Source: Bog-756 sp036553725
Lineage (GTDB): Bacteria; Actinomycetota; Acidimicrobiia; Acidimicrobiales; RAAP-2
Direction: 5' to 3'
Assembly (NCBI GenBank): GCA_036553725.1
Contig: DATBOO010000041.1
Span: forward strand, 1 to 12,582
Length of the DNA: 12,582 nucleotides
Part shown: piece after piece, positions 5,841 through 12,149 of the stretch
Position numbering within the stretch: position 1 is the stretch's first letter
How the letters are laid out: each line of letters starts with the position of its first letter
Notes under the pieces: model-generated
What the model was told of the DNA's origin: nothing
Databases searched by the model: none
Seen by the model: the letters and a program-made list of their open reading frames with translations, nothing else
Made by a program: the position numbers and the translations under genes

Positions 5841-7145
5841 ATGGCCGGGCCCTTCGCCGCTTCCCCGTTCGACCGGTGGCTGGTCGACGATCCCGAGGTG
5901 AGCCGACTGCTGGGCGAGGAGGCCCGGCGCCAGTCGACCACCCTGCAGCTGATCGCCTCGGAGAATTTCACCTCCCCGGCCGTCCTGGCCGCGTCGGGGT
6001 CGGTCCTCACCAACAAGTACGCCGAGGGCTACCCCGGCCGGCGCTATTACGGCGGGAACCAGGTCATCGACGAGGTGGAGGACCTGGCCCGCGATCGGCT
6101 GAAGGCCCTGTTCGGGGCCGAGCACGCCAACGTGCAGCCCCACGCCGGAGCCAACGCCAACCTGGCGGTGTACCAGGCCCTTTTGGAGCCGGGCGACACC
6201 ATCCTGGCCATGCGTCTCGATCACGGCGGCCACCTGACCCATGGGTCGCCGGCCAGCATCACCTCCAAGGTGTGGCGCTTCGTCTCCTATGGGGTGTCCC
6301 AGGCCACCGACGACCCGGACAAGCCCGGCGAGATCATCGACTTCGACCAGGTGGCCGACACGGCCCGGCGCGAGCGCCCCAAGCTCATCGTGGCCGGCTC
6401 GACCGCCTACTCCCGGATCATCGACCCGCTGCCGTTCCGGGAGATCGCCGACTCGGTGGGCGCCCTGTTCATGTTCGACGCCGCCCACCCCGCCGGCCTG
6501 ATTGCCGGCGGCGTCCATCCCTCGCCGGTGGGGGTGGCCGACGTGGTCACCTTCACCACCCACAAGACGCTGCGGGGTCCGCGGGGCGGGGCCATCGTGT
6601 GCAAGGGCGAGTTGGCCAAGGCGGTGGACAGCGCGGTGTTCCCCGGGCTGCAGGGAGGCCCGCTCGAGCACGTGATCGCGGCCAAGGCGGTGGCGTTCGC
6701 CGAAGCAGCCCGGCCCGAGTTCCGCACTTACGCCGCCCAGGTGGTGGCCAACGCCGCCGCTCTCGGCGAGGCCCTGGTGGAGACCGGGATCCGCATGGTC
6801 TCCGGGGGTACCGAGAACCACCAGGTCCTGATCGACCTGCGCACCTTCGACGCCGAGCTGACCGGCAAGGTGGCCCAGGAGGTGCTCGACCGGGCCGGCA
6901 TCACCTGCAACCGCAACACCATCCCCGACGACCCCCGCTCGCCCTTCGTCACCTCGGGCCTGCGGCTGGGCACGGCCGCCCAGACCACTGCGGGCATGGG
7001 GCCGGCGGAGATGAGGCTGGTCGGCGCCCTGATCGGCCGGACCCTGCGGAACCGGGACGACGACGATGCCCTCCGCCAGGTGCGCAGCGAGGTGCACGAG
7101 CTCTGCGCCGGCTTCCCGCCGTACCCCACGCTGGCCGGGGCGTGA
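5841..7145 (+). CDS. glyA: Serine hydroxymethyltransferase
   Basis: This PLP enzyme converts serine and tetrahydrofolate to glycine and 5,10-methylene-tetrahydrofolate, the main cellular source of one-carbon units. The 434-residue length is normal. Visible signatures are LQLIASENFTSP, NKYAEGYPGRRYYGGNQ, HGGHLTHGSP and FDAAHPAGLIAGG (Asp213 for the pyridine nitrogen, His216). VTFTTHKTLRGPRGG carries Lys242 as the Schiff-base lysine, and TSGLRLGT carries Arg375 as the substrate carboxylate ligand. The phosphate-loop motif reads PHAGANAN (100-107) instead of the usual PHSGAQAN. The ATG at 5841 is preceded by GGGCGGGGG at 8-nt spacing. An in-frame GTG at 5835 overlapping the rpiB stop is less likely. 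The gene lies between rpiB (5 nt) and wecA (22 nt) on one strand. Confidence 0.97.
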   Translation: MAGPFAASPFDRWLVDDPEVSRLLGEEARRQSTTLQLIASENFTSPAVLAASGSVLTNKYAEGYPGRRYYGGNQVIDEVEDLARDRLKALFGAEHANVQPHAGANANLAVYQALLEPGDTILAMRLDHGGHLTHGSPASITSKVWRFVSYGVSQATDDPDKPGEIIDFDQVADTARRERPKLIVAGSTAYSRIIDPLPFREIADSVGALFMFDAAHPAGLIAGGVHPSPVGVADVVTFTTHKTLRGPRGGAIVCKGELAKAVDSAVFPGLQGGPLEHVIAAKAVAFAEAARPEFRTYAAQVVANAAALGEALVETGIRMVSGGTENHQVLIDLRTFDAELTGKVAQEVLDRAGITCNRNTIPDDPRSPFVTSGLRLGTAAQTTAGMGPAEMRLVGALIGRTLRNRDDDDALRQVRSEVHELCAGFPPYPTLAGA

Positions 7146-7167
7146 TCCCGGGGGAGCCGGGGCCCAC

Positions 7168-8499
7168 GTGAGCTCGGTCGTCCCGCTCAACTGGTACGGC
7201 GCCATCCTCGTGGTGGCCGCGGTGTCGGCCTGGGTGCTCACCTTCCCGGCCCGGCGCATCGCCGTCCAGATCGGCTACGTGGCCCAGCCCGACGACCGGA
7301 AGGTCCACCAGCGGGTGACCCCCGAGGCCGGGGGCGTGGCCATGTTCGTGGCCGTGCTGGTCACCTGGGCGGTGGCGGCGTCGATCCCCGCCCTCGGGCC
7401 GCTGTTCCGCGGCTCGTCCGAGGCGTTGGGTCTGATCCTGGGGGCGGCGGCCATCTTCGTGGTCGGGATCATCGACGACTTCCGGGACATGTCGGCACCG
7501 GCCAAGGTGGCCGGCCAGGTCCTGGCGGCCACCGTCCTCTACTTCATGGGAGTCACCTGGTTCCAGTTCAAGGTGCCGCTGGCCGGCCTGGTACAGCTGT
7601 CCCCCGAGTGGACGCCACTGCTGACCGCCCTGTGGGTGATCGCCATCACCAACGCGGTGAACCTGATCGACGGCCTGGACGGCCTGGCCGCCGGGGTGGT
7701 GGCCATCGCCTCGGGGGCGCTGGCCGTCTATGGGCTGCACCTGCAGCACGTCGGGACCCTCCCGACCGACAACATCGGCCCGCTCATCGCGGTGGTCACG
7801 TGCGGGGTCTGTCTGGGCTTCCTGCCGCACAACTTCCACCCGGCCAAGATCTTCATGGGTGACGCCGGCGCCCTCCTGCTCGGGCTGCTCATGGCCGCCT
7901 CCACCATGCTGATCGGGGGCCGGGCGGCGGACGTCGCCGTGCAGCCGGGGACGGGAGCGGCCGTGCAGCAGGGGGCCGAGGTGGCGGTCCGGAGCGGTCA
8001 GACCTACTTCTTCTTCGCCCCGCTGTTCATCCCCTTCTTCATCCTCGGGGTGCCGATCGTCGACATGGCCTTCGCCTTCGCCCGGCGCACTGCCAACCGC
8101 ACCGGGTTCTCGACCCCGGACAAGAACCACCTGCATCACCGGCTGCTCCGCCTGGGCCACGGGCACCGCCGCAGTGTCCTGATCCTGTGGGCCTGGACCG
8201 TCCTGCTGTCGGGGTTCATCCTGTTCCCGCTGTACGTCTCGAGCGTCAACGCCGTCATCCCCTTCGGCGCCCTGGCCCTCGGGGTGATCCTCTACACGCT
8301 GTTCCACCCGTCCCTGAGGAGGCGCACCGACCTCGGTCCCGAGGGCGAGCCGCCCATCGGCGCTCCCGACCTCGGGAGCTCGGCGATCGGGGCCGGGGGG
8401 CTCGCCCCCGTCGGGGCAGGTGAGACGGCCGTGGAGGCACCGGTCCCGCCCGGAGCCGGTGTCCCGGCGGCCACGGTCTCTCCCCACGGGGAACGGTGA
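7168..8499 (+). CDS. wecA: Polyprenyl-phosphate GlcNAc-1-phosphate transferase (WecA/TagO family)
   Basis: This membrane enzyme transfers GlcNAc-1-phosphate from UDP-GlcNAc to a polyprenyl phosphate carrier, the first step of envelope glycopolymer synthesis (arabinogalactan linker, teichoic-type polymers). The 443-residue polytopic protein has all family motifs: PDDRKVHQRVTPEAGG (41-56), GIIDDFRD (100-107, the DDxxD-like acids), NAVNLIDGLDGLAAG (162-176), HPAKIFMGDAGALLLG (224-239) and NHLHHRLLRLG (320-330). Two parts are odd. An expanded loop at about 250-280 contains three 8-residue tandem repeats. A hydrophilic Gly/Pro/Ala-rich tail of about 60 residues follows the last helix. The start GTG has GGGGGAG 11 nt upstream, and the next residues lead straight into the first helix. 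MraY is a related alternative, but the HLHHRLL motif and the NLIDGLDG form favour WecA. Confidence 0.93.
   Translation: MSSVVPLNWYGAILVVAAVSAWVLTFPARRIAVQIGYVAQPDDRKVHQRVTPEAGGVAMFVAVLVTWAVAASIPALGPLFRGSSEALGLILGAAAIFVVGIIDDFRDMSAPAKVAGQVLAATVLYFMGVTWFQFKVPLAGLVQLSPEWTPLLTALWVIAITNAVNLIDGLDGLAAGVVAIASGALAVYGLHLQHVGTLPTDNIGPLIAVVTCGVCLGFLPHNFHPAKIFMGDAGALLLGLLMAASTMLIGGRAADVAVQPGTGAAVQQGAEVAVRSGQTYFFFAPLFIPFFILGVPIVDMAFAFARRTANRTGFSTPDKNHLHHRLLRLGHGHRRSVLILWAWTVLLSGFILFPLYVSSVNAVIPFGALALGVILYTLFHPSLRRRTDLGPEGEPPIGAPDLGSSAIGAGGLAPVGAGETAVEAPVPPGAGVPAATVSPHGER
7933..8004 (+). repeat. Three imperfect 24-bp in-frame tandem repeats inside wecA
   Basis: Units at 7933-7956, 7957-7980 and 7981-8004 encode VAVQPGTG, AAVQQGAE and VAVRSGQT, with the common pattern (V/A)-A-V-(Q/R)-x-G. 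The first two units share the exact 10-mer GCCGTGCAGC at 24-nt distance (7936-7945 and 7960-7969). The third has diverged. The array lengthens the loop between the FMGDAG helix and the next membrane segment without breaking the frame. Confidence 0.7.
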
Positions 8500-8518
8500 A
8501 CGGAGGGTTTCCCGTTTT
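8499..8518 (+). terminator. Terminator-like hairpin right after wecA
   Basis: Starting at the last base of the wecA stop codon, AACGG plus G8505 can pair with CCCGTT (8511-8516). This gives six base pairs with one bulged A and a 5-nt loop. The sequence continues as a short T-run (8515-8518). It is a weak but correctly placed intrinsic terminator that would separate the rpiB-glyA-wecA unit from the atp operon. Stem and T-tract are short, so readthrough is likely. Confidence 0.35.
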
Positions 8519-8546
8519 GCCGCCAACGGTGCGGAAGTGCGATGAT
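8517..8546 (+). promoter_or_regulatory. Candidate promoter of the atp operon
   Basis: TTGCCG (8517-8522) and GATGAT (8541-8546) are 18 nt apart. The -10 is preceded by TGC, an extended -10 element. Transcription would start near 8553 and leave a leader of about 145 nt before atpZ. The 200-nt gap (8500-8698) holds no convincing gene. It also contains a small ATTCG/CGAAT inverted repeat (8649-8665) of unknown meaning. Confidence 0.4.
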
Positions 8547-8698
8547 GCATGCCGTGATTTGCAGCCCCTTCGCCCCGTTGGAGGGCGTCAGTCCGGGCCT
8601 CCGCTCGACCGGCAGCCGTCGCCGGGCCACTGCGTGATCCCGGGACCAATTCGTGAAGCTCGAATCCTCCAGACGCCCTGACCCGGCACGGGCCGACC

Positions 8699-8956
8699 AT
8701 GGACGAAGCCACCCCGCCACGCCATCCGGACGACGGGTCGGCGCCGCCGGAGCACCCGTCGCCCCTCGTCCCGGGGGCCGTGGCCTTCCTCACCCTGGGC
8801 GTGGCCGGGGCGGTTGCCCTGGTGATCGGGGGCGGCGCCGGGTACCTCATCGACCGGGCGGTGGGCACCAGCCCCCTGTTCACCCTGGTCGGCCTGGCCC
8901 TCGGTGTGGCCCTGGCCGTGCTCATGACCATCGCCCGGATCCGCAAGTACCTGTGA
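8699..8956 (+). CDS. atpZ: AtpZ/AtpI-type ATP synthase accessory protein (ATPase_gene1 family)
   Basis: This 85-residue protein has a Pro-rich hydrophilic N-terminus (1-24) and two membrane helices (about 25-50 and 56-79). It ends in the basic RIRKYL. The block GGGAGYLIDRAVGTSPLFTLVGLALGVA fits the PF09527 pattern G-x-x-x-G-x-x-x-D near the first helix end, followed by TSP and a Gly-zipper second helix. Family members sit at the head of atp operons. They are linked with c-ring assembly or Mg2+ supply to the synthase, although the role is not settled. No good ribosome site precedes the ATG, and a stop codon lies in frame at 8654, so there is no longer ATG, GTG or TTG start. Placement before atpI and atpB supports the call. 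Confidence 0.82.
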   Translation: MDEATPPRHPDDGSAPPEHPSPLVPGAVAFLTLGVAGAVALVIGGGAGYLIDRAVGTSPLFTLVGLALGVALAVLMTIARIRKYL

Positions 8957-8975
8957 ACTTCCGGCGGGCGGCCGG

Positions 8976-8997
8976 CGCCGCCGGCCGGCCGGCGGCG
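8976..8997. repeat. 22-bp perfect palindrome between atpZ and atpI
   Basis: The half-site CGCCGCCGGCC (8976-8986) is followed directly by its exact reverse complement (8987-8997). As RNA this would form a very stable GC-only hairpin between the atpZ stop (8956) and the atpI start (9010), ending 12 nt before the ATG. An upstream GGCGG/CCGCC pairing (around 8967-8982) could compete. No T-run follows, so termination is unlikely; mRNA stability or control of atpI translation is more plausible. Confidence 0.6.
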
Positions 8998-9009
8998 TAG
9001 CGGCCCACG

Positions 9010-9510
9010 ATGTTCGCCCACTTCTCCCTGCCCAGCGTGCCCGATGTAGCCCGCCGCACGGTGTCGACGGCCCTGCTCGCCGGCGTGGCCGCCCTGGTCG
9101 GTTGCGTCGCCTTCGGCCAGCTGCTCCTCGGGGTCGGTGCCTGCGTGGGCCTGGCCCTCGGGACCTTCAACTTCCGGATGATCGGCAACTCGGTGGCCAG
9201 GGTCAGCGCCCGCGCCGACGAGAACCGGCGCCGGCCCCTGGCCCTCAACACCCTGGGCCGGATGGGGATCATCACCGTCGTCACCATCGGACTGCTGTTC
9301 GTGTCAGCCAGCCTCGGGTTCGGGGTGCTGGCCGGGCTGGCCGTGTTCCAGCTGATCCTCCTGGTCAACGTGGCCCGCTCCATGGCCAAGGCCGGCCCGA
9401 TGACCTCGGTGGACGACGTGATCAACGCCAACGTCGTCGAGGACAACATCCCCCGGGGCGACGCCCGCCCGGCCATCGGGTCGCCCGACGACCCGCCGGG
9501 AGGTGGCTGA
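9010..9510 (+). CDS. atpI: ATP synthase protein I (AtpI family)
   Basis: This 166-residue membrane protein has four hydrophobic stretches (about 18-36, 38-54, 84-101 and 104-122) and a hydrophilic C-terminal tail. The block GQLLLGVGACVGLALGTFNFRMIGN (36-60), with regularly spaced glycines and an Asn, is typical of the ATP-synthase-I family (PF03899). The protein is a non-structural chaperone that helps assemble the c ring. The gene starts 53 nt after atpZ and ends 4 nt before atpB. The ribosome site is poor, and the ATG lies just behind the 22-bp palindrome. The tail from about 130 to 166 is rich in Asp and Pro and is not a known domain. Having both an AtpZ-type and an AtpI-type gene at the operon head is worth noting. 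Confidence 0.85.
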   Translation: MFAHFSLPSVPDVARRTVSTALLAGVAALVGCVAFGQLLLGVGACVGLALGTFNFRMIGNSVARVSARADENRRRPLALNTLGRMGIITVVTIGLLFVSASLGFGVLAGLAVFQLILLVNVARSMAKAGPMTSVDDVINANVVEDNIPRGDARPAIGSPDDPPGGG

Positions 9511-9514
9511 CCCG

Positions 9515-10306
9515 ATGGGCGTAACCGGCCTTCTCACCGCGCCGCTGCTGGCCTCCGACATCTCGGTGGGAGAGCACCCCGAGGTCAAGGTCCTCGGCCT
9601 CACCGTCAACGTGGACATCGTCTGGGCCACGGTCATCGCCGGCCTGGTGGTCGTGACGATGGGGATGATCCTGCGGGCGCGGGCCACCAGCGGCGTGCCG
9701 GGCAAGTTCCAGCTCATCTGGGAGATGGCGGTGGGAGCGGTGCAGAAGCAGGTGTCCGACTCCATCGGCCCGAGGGGGGCCAGAGTCGTCCCGCTGGCCC
9801 TGACCCTGTTCGTCTTCATCTTCGTCTGCAACCTGTTCGAGGTCCTCGGCATCGGGAGCAGGTTCGAATTCCTCCCCGCGCCCACCAGCGACATCAACCT
9901 GCCCCTGGCCATGGCGCTCTATGTGTTCGTCCTGACCAACGTGGCCGCCATCAAGAACCGCGGGGTGGGCGGCTATCTCTCCCACTACGTGAAGCAGCCC
10001 TTCTCGCCCAAGCTGTTCCCGGTCAACCTGTTCATGAACGCCATCGAGGAGATCATCAAGCCGCTGACCCTCACGCTCCGCCTCTTCGGCAACCTGTTCG
10101 CCGGCGGGCTCATGCTCTCGCTGCTGGCCGCGCTGGTCATCTGGAAGCTGGGACCGGTCCCCATCGGGGGGGTGCTGTCGATACCCTTCACCATCGTCTG
10201 GAAGCTGTTCGACATGGCCATCGGCGCCATCCAGGCCTTCATCTTCGCCCTCCTCACCATCCTGTACTTCGATACGGCCATGGCCGGCCCCGAGGCCGGC
10301 CACTAG
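9515..10306 (+). CDS. atpB: F1Fo ATP synthase subunit a
   Basis: Subunit a forms the two proton half-channels next to the c ring. The 263-residue protein has the usual membrane helices. They include TLFVFIFVCNLFEVLG (about 97-112), the half-channel loop PAPTSDINLPLAMALY (121-136), AIEEIIKPLTLTLRLFGNLFAGG (176-198) with the essential Arg189 (E. coli Arg210), and GAIQAFIFALLTILYF with Gln240 (E. coli Gln252). The ATG at 9515 lies 4 nt after the atpI stop and has GGAGGTGG 8 nt upstream. An in-frame GTG at 9503 inside that ribosome site is less likely. The short N-terminus (MGVTGLLTAP...) is extracytoplasmic in the family. Confidence 0.98.
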   Translation: MGVTGLLTAPLLASDISVGEHPEVKVLGLTVNVDIVWATVIAGLVVVTMGMILRARATSGVPGKFQLIWEMAVGAVQKQVSDSIGPRGARVVPLALTLFVFIFVCNLFEVLGIGSRFEFLPAPTSDINLPLAMALYVFVLTNVAAIKNRGVGGYLSHYVKQPFSPKLFPVNLFMNAIEEIIKPLTLTLRLFGNLFAGGLMLSLLAALVIWKLGPVPIGGVLSIPFTIVWKLFDMAIGAIQAFIFALLTILYFDTAMAGPEAGH

Positions 10307-10355
10307 GGCCGACGGCTGCATCCGCGCCGGCCCACGATCTCATCAACAACCTCAC

Positions 10356-10362
10356 AAAGGAG
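10356..10362 (+). promoter_or_regulatory. Strong Shine-Dalgarno site of atpE
   Basis: AAAGGAG ends 8 nt before the atpE ATG. It is the best ribosome binding site in this operon, and its 64-nt spacer after atpB is the longest gap between the Fo/F1 structural genes. Several c subunits are needed per complex, so higher translation of atpE is expected. Confidence 0.75.
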
Positions 10363-10370
10363 AAGCACTC

Positions 10371-10634
10371 ATGGCAGACGCCTCGATGGCGGACGCAGTA
10401 AGGATCGCCGGCGCCATGGTCGGCGGCGGGCTCGCACTGGGCGGTGGCGCGGTCGGCGCGGCCATCGGGGACGGCCTGGCCGGGAGCCAGACCATTGCCG
10501 GCGTGGCCCGTCAACCCGAGGCCCAGGGTCGTCTGACCACGATCATGTTCCTCACCGTGGGGCTGTGCGAGGCGGCCTACTTCATCAACCTGGCCTTCAC
10601 CGCGCTGTTCATCTTCTCGCTCTACAAGAAGTAG
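10371..10634 (+). CDS. atpE: F1Fo ATP synthase subunit c
   Basis: This 87-residue hairpin protein of the rotor ring has helix 1 with the Gly-rich GGGLALGGGAVGAAIGDG (18-35) and the polar loop ARQPEAQGR that contacts gamma/epsilon. Helix 2 carries GLCEAAYFINLAF with the ion-binding Glu67. The residues that form a Na+ site in Ilyobacter-type rings (Gln in helix 1, Ser after the Glu) are Asp34 and Ala68 here, so proton coupling is expected. The protein closely resembles mycobacterial AtpE in both helices. The first residues MADASMADAVR form a slightly longer N-terminus. The gene lies between atpB and atpF. Confidence 0.99.
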   Translation: MADASMADAVRIAGAMVGGGLALGGGAVGAAIGDGLAGSQTIAGVARQPEAQGRLTTIMFLTVGLCEAAYFINLAFTALFIFSLYKK

Positions 10635-10662
10635 TGCCGACGACGACGAAAGGATGACGGCG

Positions 10663-11208
10663 ATGCCCGTCGCAGCCAGCAACTTCCTCATCCCCAACGG
10701 GACCTTCATTGTCGTGCTCATCGCCTTCATCCTGGTCCTCGGGTTCATCGGCAGGAGCGTGGTGCCGTTCCTGAACGAGAAGCTCACCGAACGCCAGGAG
10801 CAGATCCGTGGCGAGCTCGAGGCCGCCGACCAGGCCAAGGCCGACGCCGAGGAGGCCGACGCCGCCCGCCATGCCTCCTTGGAGGAGGCCCGCGCCCACG
10901 CCCGGGAGATCGTGGCCCAGGCGACGCTCACCGCCGATCGGACCGTGGCCCAGGCCGAGGGACGGGCCCAGGAGGCGGCCGACCGGATCATGCAGGCCGC
11001 TGACGCCGAGGTGGCCATCGCCCGGCAGGCCGCCGTCGAGGAGGTCACCGGCCGGGTGGGGGCGATCGTGCTGGCCGCGGCCGAGCGGGTGGTCGGGCGT
11101 GAGATCCGGACCGCCGACCACCAGGACCTGATCGACGAGGCCATCGCCGCGGTGCGGGCCGAGACCAGCACGGGCGCCGCCGCCGGTGCGGCCGGGGGCG
11201 GTCGGTGA
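10663..11208 (+). CDS. atpF: F1Fo ATP synthase subunit b
   Basis: Subunit b is the peripheral stalk. The 181-residue protein has one N-terminal membrane helix (about 9-36) and then a long Ala/Glu/Arg-rich coiled coil (about 37-165): LTERQEQIRGELEAADQAK followed by many AxxEAxxA steps. It closes with a Gly/Ala tail. The ATG at 10663 has AAAGGA 8 nt upstream. The in-frame ATG at 10654 overlaps that site and is the alternative, adding three residues. The gene is separate from delta, unlike the fused b-delta gene of mycobacteria, and there is no second b' gene beside it. The stop overlaps the atpH start by 4 nt (GTGA). Confidence 0.97.
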   Translation: MPVAASNFLIPNGTFIVVLIAFILVLGFIGRSVVPFLNEKLTERQEQIRGELEAADQAKADAEEADAARHASLEEARAHAREIVAQATLTADRTVAQAEGRAQEAADRIMQAADAEVAIARQAAVEEVTGRVGAIVLAAAERVVGREIRTADHQDLIDEAIAAVRAETSTGAAAGAAGGGR

Positions 11209-12149
11209 ACCCTGCCCTCCAGGGCTATCTGGCCGCTGTGGTCGAGGCGCTGGCCGCATCGGGCGGGCTCCACCGGGCCGCCTCCGAGCTGCGTGCCGTG
11301 GCCGAGCTGGTCGACACCCACAACGAGCTCGCCCTGGCCCTCAACGACGGGTCGGTGCCCACCGCCTCGCGTCGGGCGGTGCTCGACGACCTGCTGGAGG
11401 GCAGGGTCCTGCCCGAGGTGCGGAGCCTGGTCCACCAGGCGGTGACCGTGGTCCCGGCCTCCGAGGTCGAGGCCTGCTTCCACTGGCTGGCCACCCAGTT
11501 GGCGGTGGCGGCCGAGCGGGACCCGGCCGACGACGCCCGGCGGGACGACCTGGTGGTGCTCGGGAGGCTCGGGTCACGCAACCGGGTAGGCGGGTATGCG
11601 GCGGCGGTGTTCGAGGGGGTGACCACCTCCGAGCTCGAGGAGATCGAGGACCAGCTCTTCCGCTTCGCCCGCACGGTGGAGGCCAACCGGGCCCTGCGCA
11701 GCGCGCTGGGGGACCGGGACCTGCCCGTGCCCGTCCGCCAGCAGGTCATCGCTGACCTGCTGGGTGACAAGGTAGTGGAGGCGACGAAGCGGCTGGCCGC
11801 CTTCGCCGTGCGGGGGGGAAGGGCCCGTGACATCGTCTCCACCCTCGACGCCCTGGTGGAGGACGCGGCCCGGGCCCGCGGGTGGCGGGTGGCCCGGGTG
11901 CGATCGGCCGACCAGGTCGACGACGCCCGGCGACAGTCCCTGGGTGAGGCCCTGGGCCGGTTGACCGGGGGGCAGGTCGAATTGCAGGTGACCGTCGATC
12001 CCCACCTCCTGGGCGGAGTGGTGGTGCAGGTCGGCGACCTGCTGATCGACGGCAGCGCCCGTCACCGATTGGACGAATTGAAGGAGCACCTCCTCGTTTC
12101 CGAGGCGGCCTATCGAACCCCAGAGGAAAGGGACCCAGCCGATGGCTGA
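11205..12149 (+). CDS. atpH: F1Fo ATP synthase subunit delta, enlarged with duplicated N-terminal domain
   Basis: Delta links the peripheral stalk to the top of F1. At 314 residues it is far longer than the usual 175-185. Residues about 6-102 and 126-225 are two copies of the N-terminal helical domain. GYLAAVVE (7-14) matches GYAAAVFE (130-137). ALNDGSVPTASRRAVLDDLL (45-64) matches ALGDRDLPVPVRQQVIADLL (167-186), with 13 identities in 36 aligned positions by hand count. The C-terminal domain, QVELQVTVDPHLLGGVVVQVGDLLIDGSARHRLDEL (257-292), is the conserved OSCP/delta ending. Streptomyces delta (about 270 residues) has the same layout. A charged linker (103-125) and an extra tail (about 297-314) add length. 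GTG start overlaps the atpF stop (GTGA); the stop overlaps atpA by 8 nt. Confidence 0.96.
   Translation: MNPALQGYLAAVVEALAASGGLHRAASELRAVAELVDTHNELALALNDGSVPTASRRAVLDDLLEGRVLPEVRSLVHQAVTVVPASEVEACFHWLATQLAVAAERDPADDARRDDLVVLGRLGSRNRVGGYAAAVFEGVTTSELEEIEDQLFRFARTVEANRALRSALGDRDLPVPVRQQVIADLLGDKVVEATKRLAAFAVRGGRARDIVSTLDALVEDAARARGWRVARVRSADQVDDARRQSLGEALGRLTGGQVELQVTVDPHLLGGVVVQVGDLLIDGSARHRLDELKEHLLVSEAAYRTPEERDPADG

Noticed and set aside
5463..7259. 598-codon open frame on the minus strand across rpiB and glyA
   Set aside because: Same compositional effect; it crosses two well-supported genes and their boundary, and its product has no recognisable fold.
8653..9000. 115-codon plus-strand frame overlapping atpZ, ending just before atpI
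   Set aside because: It is a shadow of atpZ in another frame with an Arg/Pro/Gly-rich product. The atpZ frame has membrane helices and a family motif.
6949..9021. 690-codon open frame on the minus strand across glyA, wecA and atpZ
   Set aside because: Product is dominated by Gly, Arg, His, Asp and Gln in no order, and it spans three real genes. It is a shadow frame.
10254..11483. 409-codon open frame on the minus strand across atpE, atpF and atpH
   Set aside because: It is antisense to three conserved ATP synthase genes; Ala/Ser-rich stretches simply mirror the Ala-rich coiled coil of subunit b.
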